Assembly: GCF_035046485.1 (NCBI RefSeq)
Contig: NC_085137.1
Location: 257,126,013 to 257,190,012, forward strand
Source of the DNA: Aedes albopictus
Lineage: Eukaryota > Arthropoda > Insecta > Diptera > Culicidae
Length of the DNA: 64,000 nucleotides
Direction: 5' to 3'
Shown: positions 1-12,788 of the stretch, piece by piece
How positions within the stretch are numbered: position 1 is the first letter of the stretch
Layout of the letters: each line of letters opens with the position of its first letter
The notes under the pieces: model-generated
Seen by the model: only the letters and a program-made list of their open reading frames with translations
What the model was told of the DNA's origin: nothing
Database searches by the model: none
Translations under genes and position numbers: made by a program

Positions 1-3000
1 AAACGTGTTCTTTCAGCAAGTTAGAGCCAGAAATCTGGTTATTATTGTACCAGTCTGAGTTAATTCAGAAAAATTGTCTTCAGCAAATTTGTTCAAATTG
101 GGGAATCTTCAATTTTGCCGAAGAATGCGAAAAATGTGTGTTGTTCGTTCTGCAAATAAAAAAAATGGTAGCGTATTTCTTTTATAATTTGAACTACGCT
201 AATTTTCATTTACATTAAAAAGAGTGCATTATTATTTTAAATCGCTTTGTAGAAGACTATATTTATTTCAAACAATCATTTGAATGAATTGAATATACTT
301 TTTCTTGTAAAACTAGGTGCTTGACCAATGTGCAATTAAACATAGGTGAACATATAAACTTGCCTTCTCCACTATCGATCTTTTGAACGCGGTCTACCGG
401 TCAAAACTCTTACAACTAGTGAATTCGTCTGATTAAAGGCAAACTTAAATGTTGAAATTTCGCTATCCACTTAAATGTTGAAAGCGGCAATCGATTGTTT
501 AGGACCATAGGTTTATGCTATGGAAGAATTGAATTGAATTCCATGTTTCAAATTTCCAATCGTAGTCCTTATTTCGTTGCGTGGGTCTTTGCCGATTGTA
601 TCGAGTCGTATTTTCTTCTATGTTATTTGCGATGGGGATTTTTACGAGTGGCTTATTGGGCTTACGCAAACACTCCTGTCTCGCCGGAGGGCCATCGTGC
701 CAGTTCTGTTTAACGTCCCAACCAACACTGGGACAACCACGCTGATGGGGCTACCACCTTGGATCTAGCTGGGCGTGGTGCAGCGTTTCTTACTCAGCCG
801 CTGGATGCCAGAACAGCCGCAACTCCTTGCTGAACAGACGCTCGGGTCGTACCTCCTCAATCTAGCTGAAGTCAGAATGACAACAGTGCCCAGCCTGCAC
901 TACCAGCTAAGCACACAACTCTGAGCTGGCGGTCTTTGTCATCGCTTGACCCGTGGAAGCATGAGGTAGGAATTTGTGAGGACCAGAGCTATGTTGGACG
1001 CTCTTCTTATCGACTCACCGTTTTGCAGCCCTCGTAACAATACTGCCAAATATCAGCGAAAAAATGCTGAATACAAGAGCTTGCTTGAAGGCATCCATAA
1101 GGAAAGGTTGAAACATGCTGTTGACGTTATCCTAAGATATAGCAAGCTCGAGGCACGACACTTCACGGGGGTCGCAAGGTAGCCTATACAGAAGTTATCC
1201 TACGAAAATTAACTTTTTAAAGTAGAGCCACTTGGGCTACGAACGCTTTTTACGCTGAAAATTGATCTGAGGTTTCCTAGCCGTAGCCACTACCCAAACT
1301 AGACAGGATGACACTCTTCACAATTATAGCACAAAAAGGAAACATCAACGACTAACCAAATCGGTGTCAATTAAAAAACGCCAATGGCGAAAACGCATTA
1401 AGCGAAACCATATAGGTAGCAATGTAAGAAAATTTACAACATTTGAATAATCCCACCCTTATTTAGCCTGAAATTTGAGACTTAAGAAGGGCAACTGATT
1501 ATCTCGGAGAAACGCGAGGTCCACTGCATCATTGCTCCGGTTAGCGCAGTAAAAGCGTAATACTGTGGAGGACGCCCTAATTATCCACAGGCTCCGTTTG
1601 TGGTTAGATTTTTATTAGTCCCCCCCATTCCTTCACGGTAAGTACGAAGCCGCATAACACCATGAATTAGGTATCACCTGTTTAGTGGACTCTTACGACT
1701 GGATCAGGCGGTCCGTAGTGTTATTCTTAGTCAATTGAGACAACCGCTGTGATCATTGGCACGGTGTAGAAGTTGCAAGTATATTCCATACAATTTGATC
1801 CCCGTTTGATCAATTTGACTTCGGTTTACTATATCGTTGTTTCCACGTGGTTTTGAAATATTCGGGAATTTTCATGTTTTTTTTTGCGTAAGCTTTGCGA
1901 TTCTTTCGGACTGCTTTCCTTTGGTGAGTGAAATATTCGAGGTTCATTCACTGCTGTCTGCACATTACTACTGACACATGTACAGCAAAATAAATAAAAT
2001 ACCTACCTTAGCCGTAATCAATTGCACCCACGTGATTCATTAAAATGTCCGAAGCAGTGAGCGACAATCGATGCTCTGCTCCAGTCGGGAACTGTCGTAC
2101 GGGCATTTAACGCTTTTTTGTTTAGCAATTAGTACACCGTGATGGCAGTACGTTTCGGACTAATGATGATGATTTGGCTAAATTCTGTTGATAATACTCC
2201 ATATCATGCTGATTACACTGCATCGCGCACTGTTGAAGGGAAATGTGTGGGTTCACAGGGGGAAAAAAAGTTGCGTACCAGTAAAAAAAAAACTCTGTTC
2301 GTTTCTCCACTAGATGTGAATTTAATAATTTATTTTATACACATGTACATGCTGCATTTGGCTTTAAATACAATTCGTCTCCATACATTATCTCTTCTAA
2401 ATCTTCATCTCTTTGCATGCGTTGCTAATAATTGTAACCTTTTTTATAGTTGTGTGGGTTGGGTGGACACACAGTATCCCTTATTAAATACTAATAATAC
2501 TTCAACTTGGCATACTATCTGTATATATAGATTAAAATTTGAACAAATACTGTTGATTTGCAACGGCGAGAGAAAAACGGTTTGTTTAGTGCATTAGTTG
2601 AATGATTGAGTGCCGGGTACTTTGAACGCCTTCGCAGAGCATCTATGTATTTTCCTATTTCAAATGCATATTCCAAGCAATACACGCAGATGTTTGAAAT
2701 TGTTTGCAAACTCCTTGTCATTGACACAGTTTTTCATTTTTGACTGGAATGGAATTATTCGGTTCATTACTTTACAAAGCAGCGATGTAAAATAGTATCA
2801 ATTAATTTTATCTCCTATTATTGACACTAACCATCACACATAGTATGCTCTGTAATTGCTGCGATTTTTTTTATTTATTTTGTTTGATATAATTTAGGTG
2901 TTTGTATGCTTTGGGATTTGATGATAAGATTTATTCCTTGTTCGTAGCTGCTTTTTGTGTTTGCTCACATCTGTTTAATTACAAGTGCGACTGTTCGATG

Positions 3001-3470
3001 AAAACGATGTTATTTATTATACCATATGTAACACAATAAACATTGGTACTCTATTGAGTGCTATAGAACCGATAATATACATCTTTGGGGGCCAACACAA
3101 TGAAAAACTAGATTATAACATTATAGAAACTGAAAAATGAGTTATGCTCGGGTCTGATTTATCGATCTTGTGGTCTGAGTTATTTTTTGTCCATATTACT
3201 TGGAGTGTTTTCCTCGGATTCGATTTGCTGGAATGTGAAAGAAAAGGAAAATTTTCATTATTTCACTAGGCCTACCATGTTGTGCTGGAAGATTATAATA
3301 ATTGATCAATAATGGTGGAAATACTACAAATAAGCTGCAAATTTCGACAATTCATTTGAAAGTGTGAATAATTACAGTGTGGGTTTCATTAGTTCCATTG
3401 AATATTAGCTTTCTCAAGAAATCGAAAATTTTCGGAGAATTTATTTATTTGCCGTCTTTAGTCAGAAAAA
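1..3470. other. no supportable gene
   Basis: AT-rich DNA with scattered short frames lacking recognisable motifs. A GC-richer patch at about 660-1180 looks like a decayed mobile-element relic (mixed frames, several stops) but I cannot name it. Confidence 0.5.
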
Positions 3471-4700
3471 CTACACAGACCGATACTTAATCCTATTTTT
3501 AAACTCTATTCTACTAACATTAACATCAAATTCGTCATAAACAGCATTAAATAATTCACAAGACCTGTCCAGAGGATTATTACGTCCATAATCAGTTCTA
3601 TGTCCGGGAATCCACAAAAGGCTAGCAACGCGGAGTTGTCGGTTCGGTGCACGGAAACTGATTCTTTGGAGCAAGCAGCTACAGTCGATGCGGTTGGTCA
3701 GCATGTCAAAAATAAACATTCTCCGCAGGAAAGTTTGTCGTTCCGTTAGAGTCTGCACTCTGCAGTCCAATTAGAGTGCACCTGTGTTCATACGGAGGTA
3801 GGTTTCGGGCATCAATCCAGGGCAGTCGGCGTAATGCAAATCGGACGAACCGTTTCTGAACATTTTCGATTCGTAGTTCGTGAACACCGCGATACGGGGC
3901 CTAGATTTGAACCCCATATTCAAGGCCGCTGCGAACCAGCGAACAATACAATGCTTTTAGGGCGTAGATGTAATCGAAATCAGCGGTATTACGGCGCAAG
4001 AAGCCAAGCATTGAATTGGCCTTCGCAATGGTCTTGGAAATGTGCTCATTTAACTTCAGTTTGCTATCTAGAGTTATTCCAAGGTCCTTAATGGAGTAAA
4101 CTCTCTGCAGCATCGCAGAGTCCATCGAGTACTCAAACCGTATCGGTTCATGCTTTCGGGTGTAGGTGATGACTTTGCATTTTGATGGATTTGTCTGCAT
4201 TCCATTCATTCGACACCACGATGTCAATCTGTCAATATCAGACTGAAGAGCACAGCAATCCAGCACTGATTTGACTATGGAATTATCCACCGATGAACCG
4301 AATTCATCGCGGTCCGAGAATTTTGACACTAGAGCGGGGCCGTTCCAATCAGAATTGGACGATTCTGATTGGAACAGACCCCGCTCTAGTGTCAAAATTC
4401 TCGGACCGCGATGAATTCGGTTCATCGGTGGATAAGTCCATGCGATAAATTTTTAGGTCATCAGCATACAACAGCTTGCAGGAACACAAATGGTCACACA
4501 CGTCATTTATAAATAGAATGAAAATTAGAGGCCCTAAGAGGCTTCCTTGTGGTACATCCGAAGGAATATCAAAAACGTCGGATCTGGTATTGCGGATCTT
4601 GACAAAGGCCTTTCTGGAGGACAGATACGAATCAATCCAGGTGACTAACCATGAAGGAAGCCCTAGTCGGCTCGGCTTTGCGACGGCTAACCAAATAACA
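3471..4700 (-). pseudogene. LINE reverse transcriptase fragment (Jockey/CR1-like)
   Basis: Minus-strand translation from about 4690 gives RT blocks WIDSYLSSRKAFVKI, VPQGSLLGPLIFILFINDV and the catalytic YADD (about 4460), then, after an inverted repeat, LTSWCRMNGMQTNPSKCKV, DLGITLDSKLKLNEHISK and ALYCSLVRSGLEYGV; a second frame continues with the C-terminal region to 3471. This order is typical of non-LTR retrotransposon RT and the domain after it. Clade is uncertain. A 160-bp palindrome (4276-4436) interrupts it just after YADD, and frame changes show it is dead. Confidence 0.85.
4276..4436. repeat. near-perfect 160-bp inverted repeat within LINE
   Basis: Arms of about 75 bp: TTATCCACCGATGAACCG and following at the left, complement ending CGGTTCATCGGTGGATAA at the right, with a loop of only a few bases near 4355. 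Located immediately downstream of the LINE YADD codons. Confidence 0.9.
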
Positions 4701-4717
4701 ACATGATGTTCGGTAAG

Positions 4718-4901
4718 AGTTTTTTTCTCATCTGTATTAAAGAGATTTTTAGCCCTTGGCTAGTTCATCTCGGGACCAAAGCTTTATTTCCCTTCTGAAG
4801 GAAGAACTCACATTTTGTGAGTTTGTCGGGAGTGGGATTCGATCCCAGGTCTTCGACGTGAAAGGTATGCGCTTCAACCGTCACACCAGATCCACTCCCA
4901 T
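4718..4901 (-). mobile_element. tRNA-derived SINE (Feilai-like)
   Basis: Read on the minus strand it starts GGGAGTGGATCTGGTGTGAC with an A-box-like TGGTGTGACGG and a B box GATCGAATCC near 4840, then a body with GAACTAGCCAAGGGCTAAAA and an A-rich end near 4720. A second partial copy is at 21459-21557. The Feilai name is a recollection. Confidence 0.65.
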
Positions 4902-4904
4902 TTC

Positions 4905-6940
4905 TATTAGAGTTAAGGAAGCGCAAGTTTTGGTTTTTTCCTCCCCTGTTGGAGAAATTGAGCCACTGCGTCCAATAAGTTGAGCTTTTGGTTACATAGG
5001 AGATAATTTGACGTAATTATGACACAATGCGCCGTCTGGAAGAAGCGGAGTGTGAAGAAATGGAACTGCTGTGCCGTTCCCAAGAAACACGGAAGTTCTA
5101 TCAGAAGCTCAACGCATCCCGCAACGGCTTCGTGCAGCGAGCCGAAATATGCAGAGATAAAGACGAAGGCCTTTTGACGGACGGACATGAGGTGATCGAA
5201 AGGTGGAAGCAGCACTTCGATTAGCACCTGAACGGCGAGGAGAACGTAGGCACGGGAGCCCACGGCAACGGAGGAAACGACGACGCCAGTGCAGCGAAGG
5301 ACGGAAATGAACCAACTCCCAGGGAGGAGGGAAGTTAAGGATGCCATTCACCAGCTCAAAACTAACAAAGCAGCTGGTAAGGATGGTATCGCAGCTGAAC
5401 TTATCAAGATGGGCCCAGAAAAGGTGGCCACCTGTCTGCATCGGCTGATAGTCAGGATCTGGGAAACCGAACAGCTACCGGAGGAGTGGAAGGAAGGGGT
5501 AATCTGCCCCATTCACAAGAAGGCGACCATTTGGAATGTGAGAACTATTTTAAATGCTGCCTACAAAGTGCTATCCCAGATCATCTTCCGTCGTCTGTCA
5601 CCTTAAACAAATGAGTTCGTGGGAAGTTATCAAGCCGGCTTCATCGACGGCCGATCGACAACGGACCAGATCTTTACCGTACGGCAAATCCTCCAGAAAT
5701 GCCGTGAATACCAGGTCCAAACGCATCACCTGCTCATCGACTTCAAAGCGGCATACGACAGTATCGACCGCGCAGAGCTATGGAGAATCATGGACGAAAA
5801 CGGCTTTCCTGGGAAGCTGACTAGGCTGATTAAAGCAACGATGGACGGTGTGCAAAACTGCGTAAGGGTTTCAGGTGAACTATCTAGTTCATTCGAATCT
5901 CGCCGGGGACTGCGACAAGGTGATTGACTCTCATGCCTACTCTTCAACATCGCTCTGGAAGGTGTGATGCAACGAGCCGGGCTCAACAGCTGGAGAACGA
6001 TTTTCACAAAATCAGGACAATTTGTGTGCTTTGCGGACGACATGGACATTATTGCCAGAACATTTGGAACGGTGGCAGAGCTGTACACCCGCCTGAAACG
6101 CGAAGCAGCAAAGGTCAGACTGGTGGTGAATGCCTCAAAAACAAAGTACATGCTGGTAGGCGGAACCGAACACGACCGGATCCGTCTGGGTAGTAATGTT
6201 ACGATAGACGGGGATACTTTCGAGGTGGTGGAGGAATTCGTCTACCTCGGATCCTTACTGACGGCTGACAACAACGTGAGCCGTGAAATTCGGAGGCGCA
6301 TCATCAGCGGAAGTCGGGCGTACTACGGGCTCCAGAAGAAACTGCAGTCGAAAAAGATTCACCCACGCACCAAATGCACCATGTACAAAACGCTAATAAG
6401 ACCGGTGATCCTTTACGAGCACGAGACATGGACCATGCTCGAGGAGGACCTGCAAGCACTCGGAGTTTTCGAGCGACGCGTGCTAAGGACGATCTTCGGC
6501 GGTGTGCAGGAGAACGATGTGTGGCGGAGAAGAATGAACCACGAGCTCGCTGCACTTTACGGCGAACCCAGCATCCAGAAGGTGGCCAAAGCCGGAAGGA
6601 TACAGTGGGCAGGGCATGTTGCAAGAATGCCGGACAACAACCCTGCGCAAAGTTGGTGTTTGCAACTGATCCGGTTGGCACAAGAAGGCGTGGAGCGCAG
6701 AGAGCACGATGGGCGGACCAGGTGGAGCGTGACTTGGCGAGCATCGAGCGCGACCGAGGATGGAGAGCGGCAGCCACGAACCGTGTGTTATGGAGAAATA
6801 TTGTTGATTCAGTTTTATCTTGAATTTGATGTAATACTAAATAAATGAATGAATGAATAACACAATGCTAAAATACCGTCAAATTAACTTCTATACAACC
6901 CAAAACTTGCGCTGCCTAACTCTTATATAACATGTGTTTT
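4905..6940. mobile_element. palindromic MITE (family M1) split by RTE copy 1
   Basis: The left half (about 4905-5030) carries GCGCAAGTTTTGG at 4921 and ATTTGACGTAATT near 5010; the right half (about 6860-6940) carries the complementary CCAAAACTTGCGC at 6899-6911. The same element is intact at 57268-57434. Confidence 0.75.
5031..6859 (+). pseudogene. RTE-clade LINE, 5'-truncated (copy 1)
   Basis: Same family as the full RTE at 30672-35855, starting within the linker before RT and running to the AATG-rich tail. It has a 9-bp target duplication ACACAATGC (5022-5030 and 6860-6868). RT blocks NKAAGKDGI (about 5370), DFKAAYDSIDR (about 5742), RRGLRQGD (about 5905) and FADDMD (about 6035) are all visible but in changing frames, with a stop at 5222-5224, a lost FRA segment near 5540 and a stop after RQGD. 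It landed inside a palindromic MITE whose halves flank it. Confidence 0.93.
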
Positions 6941-7410
6941 GCTTGGAAAATAAATAAATGATAAACATTAAAAATAAACATCTGTAAATGTTTGAGAGCA
7001 TTTGAAAAGTGCATACAGTAAATGCAAATTAATTCCAACGCGAAGACACATAGGAGCATCTGGGTTAATACGCACAGTCGAGGCACGCATCCCTGTCGTT
7101 TTTCAGGGATTAGCGGTTTTCGAGATTTGAAACCTTGTGAATCTAATAGAACGTTGTAGTAAATGAACACCTGGGGATTTTTAGATACTGGTACATGTAG
7201 TGAGAAAATTGAATAAAACAAAAAAGCACCATCCTTAGGGTCACCTAAGGATAGATCATCTCTATTTTGTAAATACAAATCGTGTTGATTTGTATTAATC
7301 CACTACTATTCAATACATTAGTTAGCTATGCTTAAAATCGATAAAAAGAAAATAAAATACAAAAAAAAAGATTTTGGTCGAGTATTTAGTTTTAAGGAAA
7401 TACTTGTTAA

Positions 7411-7640
7411 AATCCCAAAATGGCCGACTTTGGCACCTACTCACGATTTCGATCGCACAAATCTCTTCGTAAATAAAACCAGCGCAACTGATTTTCTTAT
7501 TTTAACCAAGATTTTAACTTTATTACAAGTGAGCAAGAAAAGAATAATAAAATGCACTGTTGTTTGACGCACGCTACTTGAGATTTGTGCTTCTGTGATG
7601 CACTGTTGAAGCGGGATTTCAAGACGTTTGTCCTTGAAAA
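7411..7640 (+). repeat. dispersed 230-bp repeat, copy 1
   Basis: From AATCCCAAAATGGCCGACTT to CAAGACGTTTGTCCTT; a directly oriented, diverged copy is at 61436-61665. No coding potential recognised. Confidence 0.7.
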
Positions 7641-8172
7641 AAAGACCGATTTTAGGCTTTGAAAAAAGTGCGGGGCAAGATGGGTCACCTTTTAAGTAGC
7701 AGGGTAAGTATACCAATTATGGCTATAATACCAATTATTTGCCATAGCTTATTTTTACCCTTTAACTATGTAAATCAACAATAAAAATTTATTGAACAAT
7801 GGATCACGTTCACAAAAGATTGTTGCATTCATTTAAACTCCACATTTTGCTCAAACTATGGTAGAAATAAATCATTTTCCTTAAAATTTCGGCTTCCTTG
7901 CACCCTTTTTCGCCATAGTGTACCAATTATGGCTAATCCCATAAGAAATGCATGCAAATAGTGCGAAAAGGAATCGAAGTTAGAAAATGTAGCCATAACT
8001 GGTACAGGGTTCCTATCATTGGCACACGCTGTAACAAATACTAAAAGTAGTTTTGGCTCCGTTTCTATATTTTTCCTGTAAAATATGGAAACTAAACTAT
8101 CATTTAACATATTGATCACATTCGTTGGTCTTCCCGTTATTTTTGTACAAATAGTTATCCTTAGGTAGTGCC

Positions 8173-10584
8173 GAGTATTGTGTTGTTCTTTGAAGAGTAT
8201 TGTGTTGTTCTTTACAGAGAAGAACATTAATCAAGACAATTAGATGATCGGCATTGAACCACAAAAACCCCATAACAATTGGTGAGATCTTTCCAATATT
8301 ATTTATTTATTTATAAATAATTCTACTTCAGTATATTTATATTATAACTGCATATAAGTTGAAAATTCGCTACACACTTAGATTATTTTACAGTATACTG
8401 TAATTTTTTACCGAAATCTCAACAGCTGAACGTTCGGTAATCCGTTCGGTAATCGAAACGATTAGTGAACGTCCGGTAATTTAGATTTTCGACGAGCTGT
8501 CAAAAATTACCGAATTTCTCCGGTAATGTTGAATCGTGGATTACCGTAGAACTTCGGTAGTTTTTATTTTCTTTTGACGGTTTACAGTATTTCGGTACAT
8601 TATTTCATTGAAAAAGCAGACGCAGCTTAGATTTTCTTAATTTATTGGGCAGAATTTTGTGCAACACAGTAAAGTTTCATTCTTTCCGGAAAATATTTGC
8701 AAGAACATTGATGCATTGGTTGCGGGTTCCTTCACCTAGCCAAGTTTTCGTACCAATGGAGAGCAGGAGGACCTGGAACGTCATGTTGATCATTTGTAAG
8801 CGCAATTAATAAAATTATTGTATAAGTACTTACGCTATATTGCTGCAGAGACGATGATAGATTCTGTTACAACCAAGCGCATCACTTGTAACCTGTCATC
8901 TAGGTTCCAATATTGTAAATAATTAAACTGTAAATATTTTGTAAATAGAAAATGAATTCGTGGTTTTTTAAAATAGAATATTGAATTAAATAAAAACGGA
9001 TTGAATAATTTAGTTATAAAATTCCTTTTTCTTTTCCCGTTCCTTTTCCCTTGGTGTCAGATGTCCTTTACAACCCTATTATATTTTGAATTCAAATTCA
9101 TTCCACTCCATGCAATACCCCCTGACACCAAACGACCATCTTTCAACGGCTGATCTAGTTGTTAAACTGCCCGTTGATGTGGAGGCTGATTTCAACCACG
9201 AACATCAGCTGCAATAAAACCCGCCTGAGATTTGGTTCAGGTCTCTTTTTGGTAACAGAATTTACCCAAGTATATTGTAGTCCGCGATTTTACCTATATT
9301 CCCACTATAGTAACAGAATTCTCGTGTGATCGATCATCCAACAAATTTCCGTGTGGTGAACGAAACCCGTCAGTGAAAGTGACCGTTCGACCGTTGAAGA
9401 TTGTGCCACGTGGGTGTGAGTCGACCGCGAACCGAGTGGGTGCAGACTACCAGTGAAGAGAGCAGGAAACCAACGAACGAGCGTCCCGACGCCAATTAGG
9501 AGGACGTCTCCGACGCTGGTGAGCCATCCAAGATTGGACGAACCAGGCACGCGCCAAACCGAGCCTACTGCGAGCGTCGAAGCACGGCGTCTACCCAACC
9601 CCGAGTCCCGTGGAAACCGGGAAGCCCGAGTAAAAAGGTGTGTCAATTCTAATTTTTCCCTTTTCACAAACCTCCCTCGAATAAAAGCTTCATTATTTAA
9701 TTTCATTGAAATAAAGTATCAGTATTGAATTTATTTGAATTAGATCATTTTTTTTTATTTAACCACGTTCCCTTGTTCGCTTTCTGCAATTTGATTATCC
9801 GCCCGGTGCCAAAAGGTGGGAAGTGAGTCTACCACCATTTCAACGACCCTGAGATCCAGGTCACCACAAGAGGCCTTGAGTGCACACCCCGGAAGCAGCC
9901 GTCGGCTAAAGACCAGCAGCTTGGGGCTTTGGCAGGTTCCCGTCTGGGGCCGAGCAGAAAAAAGACCTGGATCAAAGAGAATCGTATCACACTTTATTGG
10001 ATCACTTCACTTTACTTTAGCAAATAATAACTCAATTTCTTTAGCCACGTAACTGGAGTGGGAATCACAACCACAATGTGACAGCTTTGACAAAAGCAAA
10101 CAGTTTACCGAATTTCGGTCATAAAGCGTAGGATGTACAAACTTTTTCAGTACTTAATTTACAGGATACGGTAATATCTCGATTTCACAGTTCGTACTGT
10201 AATGTATTTGACAGATGCTGACTAAATCACAAATCTATCGGTAGAAAAACTACCGAACTCTGGTAAAACGAACGATAATTACCGGAAAACGGTTATTTTT
10301 TCACTTTACCGAATTTTTCCGGTGAAATAATTACCGAACAGCGAAATTGAATCTGAGTGTGTATTTTCAACATCCTTTCATCTATTGGAAGATGATTCAG
10401 TTCTGGGCTCTTTCTAAGTTGATGAAGGGATTTATAAATGCTTGCAAGGACTTGGCCAGGTGTGTGGAGTTGAGTGAATCTATGACATTGTAGATAGTAG
10501 CGACATCAGCAATGTCAATGGAAATTCAACTTTGCAACTCCATCCAAGATTTGTGCAAGTATTCATGCTATGCTATGCTATGCT
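8173..10584 (+). mobile_element. retroposon Y, copy 1 (interrupted)
   Basis: Begins with two tandem modules GTATTGTGTTGTTCTTT and ends with a (ATGCT)n tail near 10565-10584. Bounded by a 24-bp duplication of target X sequence (8149-8172 and 10585-10608). About 421 bp without the nested element. Not tRNA-like; no protein. Confidence 0.8.
8373..10361. mobile_element. TA-flanked DNA element W nested in retroposon Y
   Basis: 1,989 bp, TA at 8371-8372 and 10362-10363. Ends are CACACTTAGATT and the complement of CACACTCAGATT. Subterminal zones are rich in TTACCGAA/TTCGGTAA repeats (8410-8610, 10090-10345). The centre (about 9060-10060) is GC-richer at 9340-9630 and contains AATAAA-like and tract features that could be a fragment of an LTR element, not recognised with confidence. 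The uninterrupted Y copy (49463-50000) confirms both junctions. Confidence 0.85.
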
Positions 10585-11164
10585 AAATAGTTATCCTTAG
10601 GTAGTGCCATAATTGGTACAGGTACCCTAGTTCAAAAACGGCAATATGTACTTTTTTTCTGTATTCGTATATGCTCCATATCCATACTGAATAAACCTTT
10701 TTATATGCATATGAATGCATCTTCCTTAACTGGTGCGTATTACCCCAGAATCCCCAATTCCGAAAAAATAAAAAAAATGAGGTAGGAGTTGAAAACAGAC
10801 GAAAACATATTTTATTTATTCATAACAATAAAAAGCTTCAAATCGACTTGATTTCAAGGTAATTGAAAATAAGTTTCGTGTGCACGGTATGCCTTTTGTA
10901 CAATCAGCTAGCTGATAAAATCATAGTTTCAAGAAAATGTAGGCAATAATCAAAACAATATGTACGAAATGGTCAAGGGCTATTGTATGATGAGTCACAT
11001 ATTTCTGCATTAAATTCAATATTTGAATCCGTGTTTTAAGCGAACTAAACTTTAAAATTTTTGTTACCGTAGCAGTATCAGACATATAATGAATATACGA
11101 ATTAATGTTTCTAGCTGCCAAGTATTCACTAAACTTAAGTTTGCTATCAAATTCTATAAATATT

Positions 11165-11515
11165 CCAATTGTCTTCTTTAACGGTGTTGAGATAATTCCA
11201 TATTCGGAATCTGCATGTCAAACTGAGCCGAAATCCAAATTTTCATGCATTTTGGTGCACGGGAACCTATTTAAAAATCAATTTGAAGTTTGTATGCGAG
11301 CGTTTTGTCGAATCACCCCTCGTCGCATTTTGTACTGGGCAGAGCTGTCAATCAGTTGCCCAGCTGCCAAAAGGTGATTTCAAAAATTTCTTTGAAATTG
11401 ATTTTAGGTACCAAAATAATGTTCTAAAAATCTGAAAAAAATCATAGTGGCTCAGAAAAAGGTGCTCTTTCGTATAAAATCAAAAAATCAAAACATTTTT
11501 CAAAATTTAAAAACC
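11165..11515 (+). repeat. dispersed repeat K, copy 1
   Basis: About 340 bp from CTTCTTTAACGGTGTTGAG to the AATCAAAACATTTTTCA region. Same family at 16978-17333 (+), 54950-55292 (-) and 59035-59375 (-). Contains GTCAATCAGTTGCCCAGCTG near 11346. No coding frame. Confidence 0.8.
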
Positions 11516-12429
11516 CAATTTATGTATAAAATTAAACTTTTGGAAAGTAATCGCTTTTTAATGTGGAAATTGCATACTTTCAGGCGTTTTCTTAGGATTG
11601 AAATTAACTTTGAAATTTAATAATTTATCATTTAGTAAACTTGTAAAAGTTTTGCATAGATTTTCGCATTTTGTGATTGTTAATTCGGGTGGGAAAAAAA
11701 GCATTGAGTTTAACCATAGCGATAAATATTCAAAAATTAGGCGCCAAAACTGCGGAAACAGATTAATTTCACCCAAAACGAAAGCGTTGTTTTTACTACG
11801 ACTAAAAAACTTATAACTACGTTACAGTTCTTTAAAGCTCATAAATTTAGTTCGTCACCATCATAATGATGCAGGCGATAAGAAGCTACAATATGGGAAA
11901 AAGTGTCGTGTCACGGCAATACGCAATGCTTCAATGTCATGTATCATCAATAATGACGATTGAGGTTGTATCGTTGCGGATTGCAGAAACACGAGTGTGG
12001 GTACATTTAGTTTCGCCGGTATCATCCAATCATGTATTCAACTAGAGATCAACGCAGGTGAGAAAGGGTGATAAAATTATTTTAAATTTGCAAATTCCAA
12101 TTGTACCGTTGTGTAGAAATGTGCATTGATGTGGTTTTTCGCGTCGATATGCAGTGGGATAAAAAGTGAAAAAAAAAAAAAAAAATGCAGATTCTTTAGT
12201 TCCTGTCAAGTAAGTAAGAAAACTGTATTTGGTTGTCCGAGTAGATGAATCTTTTGTTGGTTGAAACCCCTCGATTTTGTTACTCATATCTCATATTTTC
12301 TTTCTAAATATGAGATTTTTCTTAATTCTTCGAATAACTTTGCATAGAAATGCACAAAATAATGTGAAATAAGCATCCATGTTTAAGGTGAAACGGGACG
12401 CCGTGTTATTTTTCCTATCTTGCCTCTCT

Positions 12430-12600
12430 TTCTAACAATTTGCCTCGCGATTTTGAAGATGGTAATCTCGAGTTCTATCGCACTGAAGCTGCTGAAAACC
12501 AATCAGCATATGCACTGCAAGTGAGCATACACAATGATAGGTTTTTGTTGCAAAATATGAAGTAGAATCTGAGATTACCATCTTAGTAGCCACAGAGCAA
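12430..12600. repeat. short inverted-repeat element
   Basis: AAGATGGTAATCTCGAGTTCTA near 12457 is mirrored by TAGAATCTGAGATTACCATCTT near 12563. MITE-like; no clear target duplication. Confidence 0.45.
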
Positions 12601-12788
12601 TGGCGGGTATTTCCTCGACCGTCCCGTCCGCCCTTAAATGACCGAAAACGGGTTACTTTGATAGTGCGGCAGGCATTTCACATTTTATCTCAAAACTATG
12701 ATTCCTTTAAGAACTATCAACGTCAACAAGACCAAATCGTTGGATGTAGTCAACCCTTCCAACTTAACGGTAGCTAGCTGGGCAACTA

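Larger units (their letters stand above)
7700..10640. mobile_element. DNA element X (GTACCAGTTATGGC family), copy 1, with nested insertions
   Basis: Repeated phrases ACCA(A/G)TTATGGCTA and the complement GCCATAACTGGTAC mark its ends and interior (7705-8172 and 10609-10640). A related copy is at about 50002-50353. Retroposon Y (8173-10584) interrupts it. Confidence 0.65.
10640..12788. other. spacer outside listed repeats; no gene seen
   Basis: Apart from repeat K (11165-11515) and a small inverted repeat (12430-12600), this is AT-rich spacer. Open frames here lack motifs. Confidence 0.5.

Noticed and set aside
2139..2597. 152-codon frame
   Set aside because: Low-complexity AT-rich translation with no motif; an opposing frame overlaps it.
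7497..8227. Several 60-120 codon frames near 7500-8200
   Set aside because: They lie in dispersed repeats that recur at 61436-61665 and 50002-50353 without conserved frames.
9305..9728. Opposing frames of 133 and 91 codons in the GC-richer core of element W
   Set aside because: Both frames are open because of base composition; no transposase, gag or pol motif is visible.
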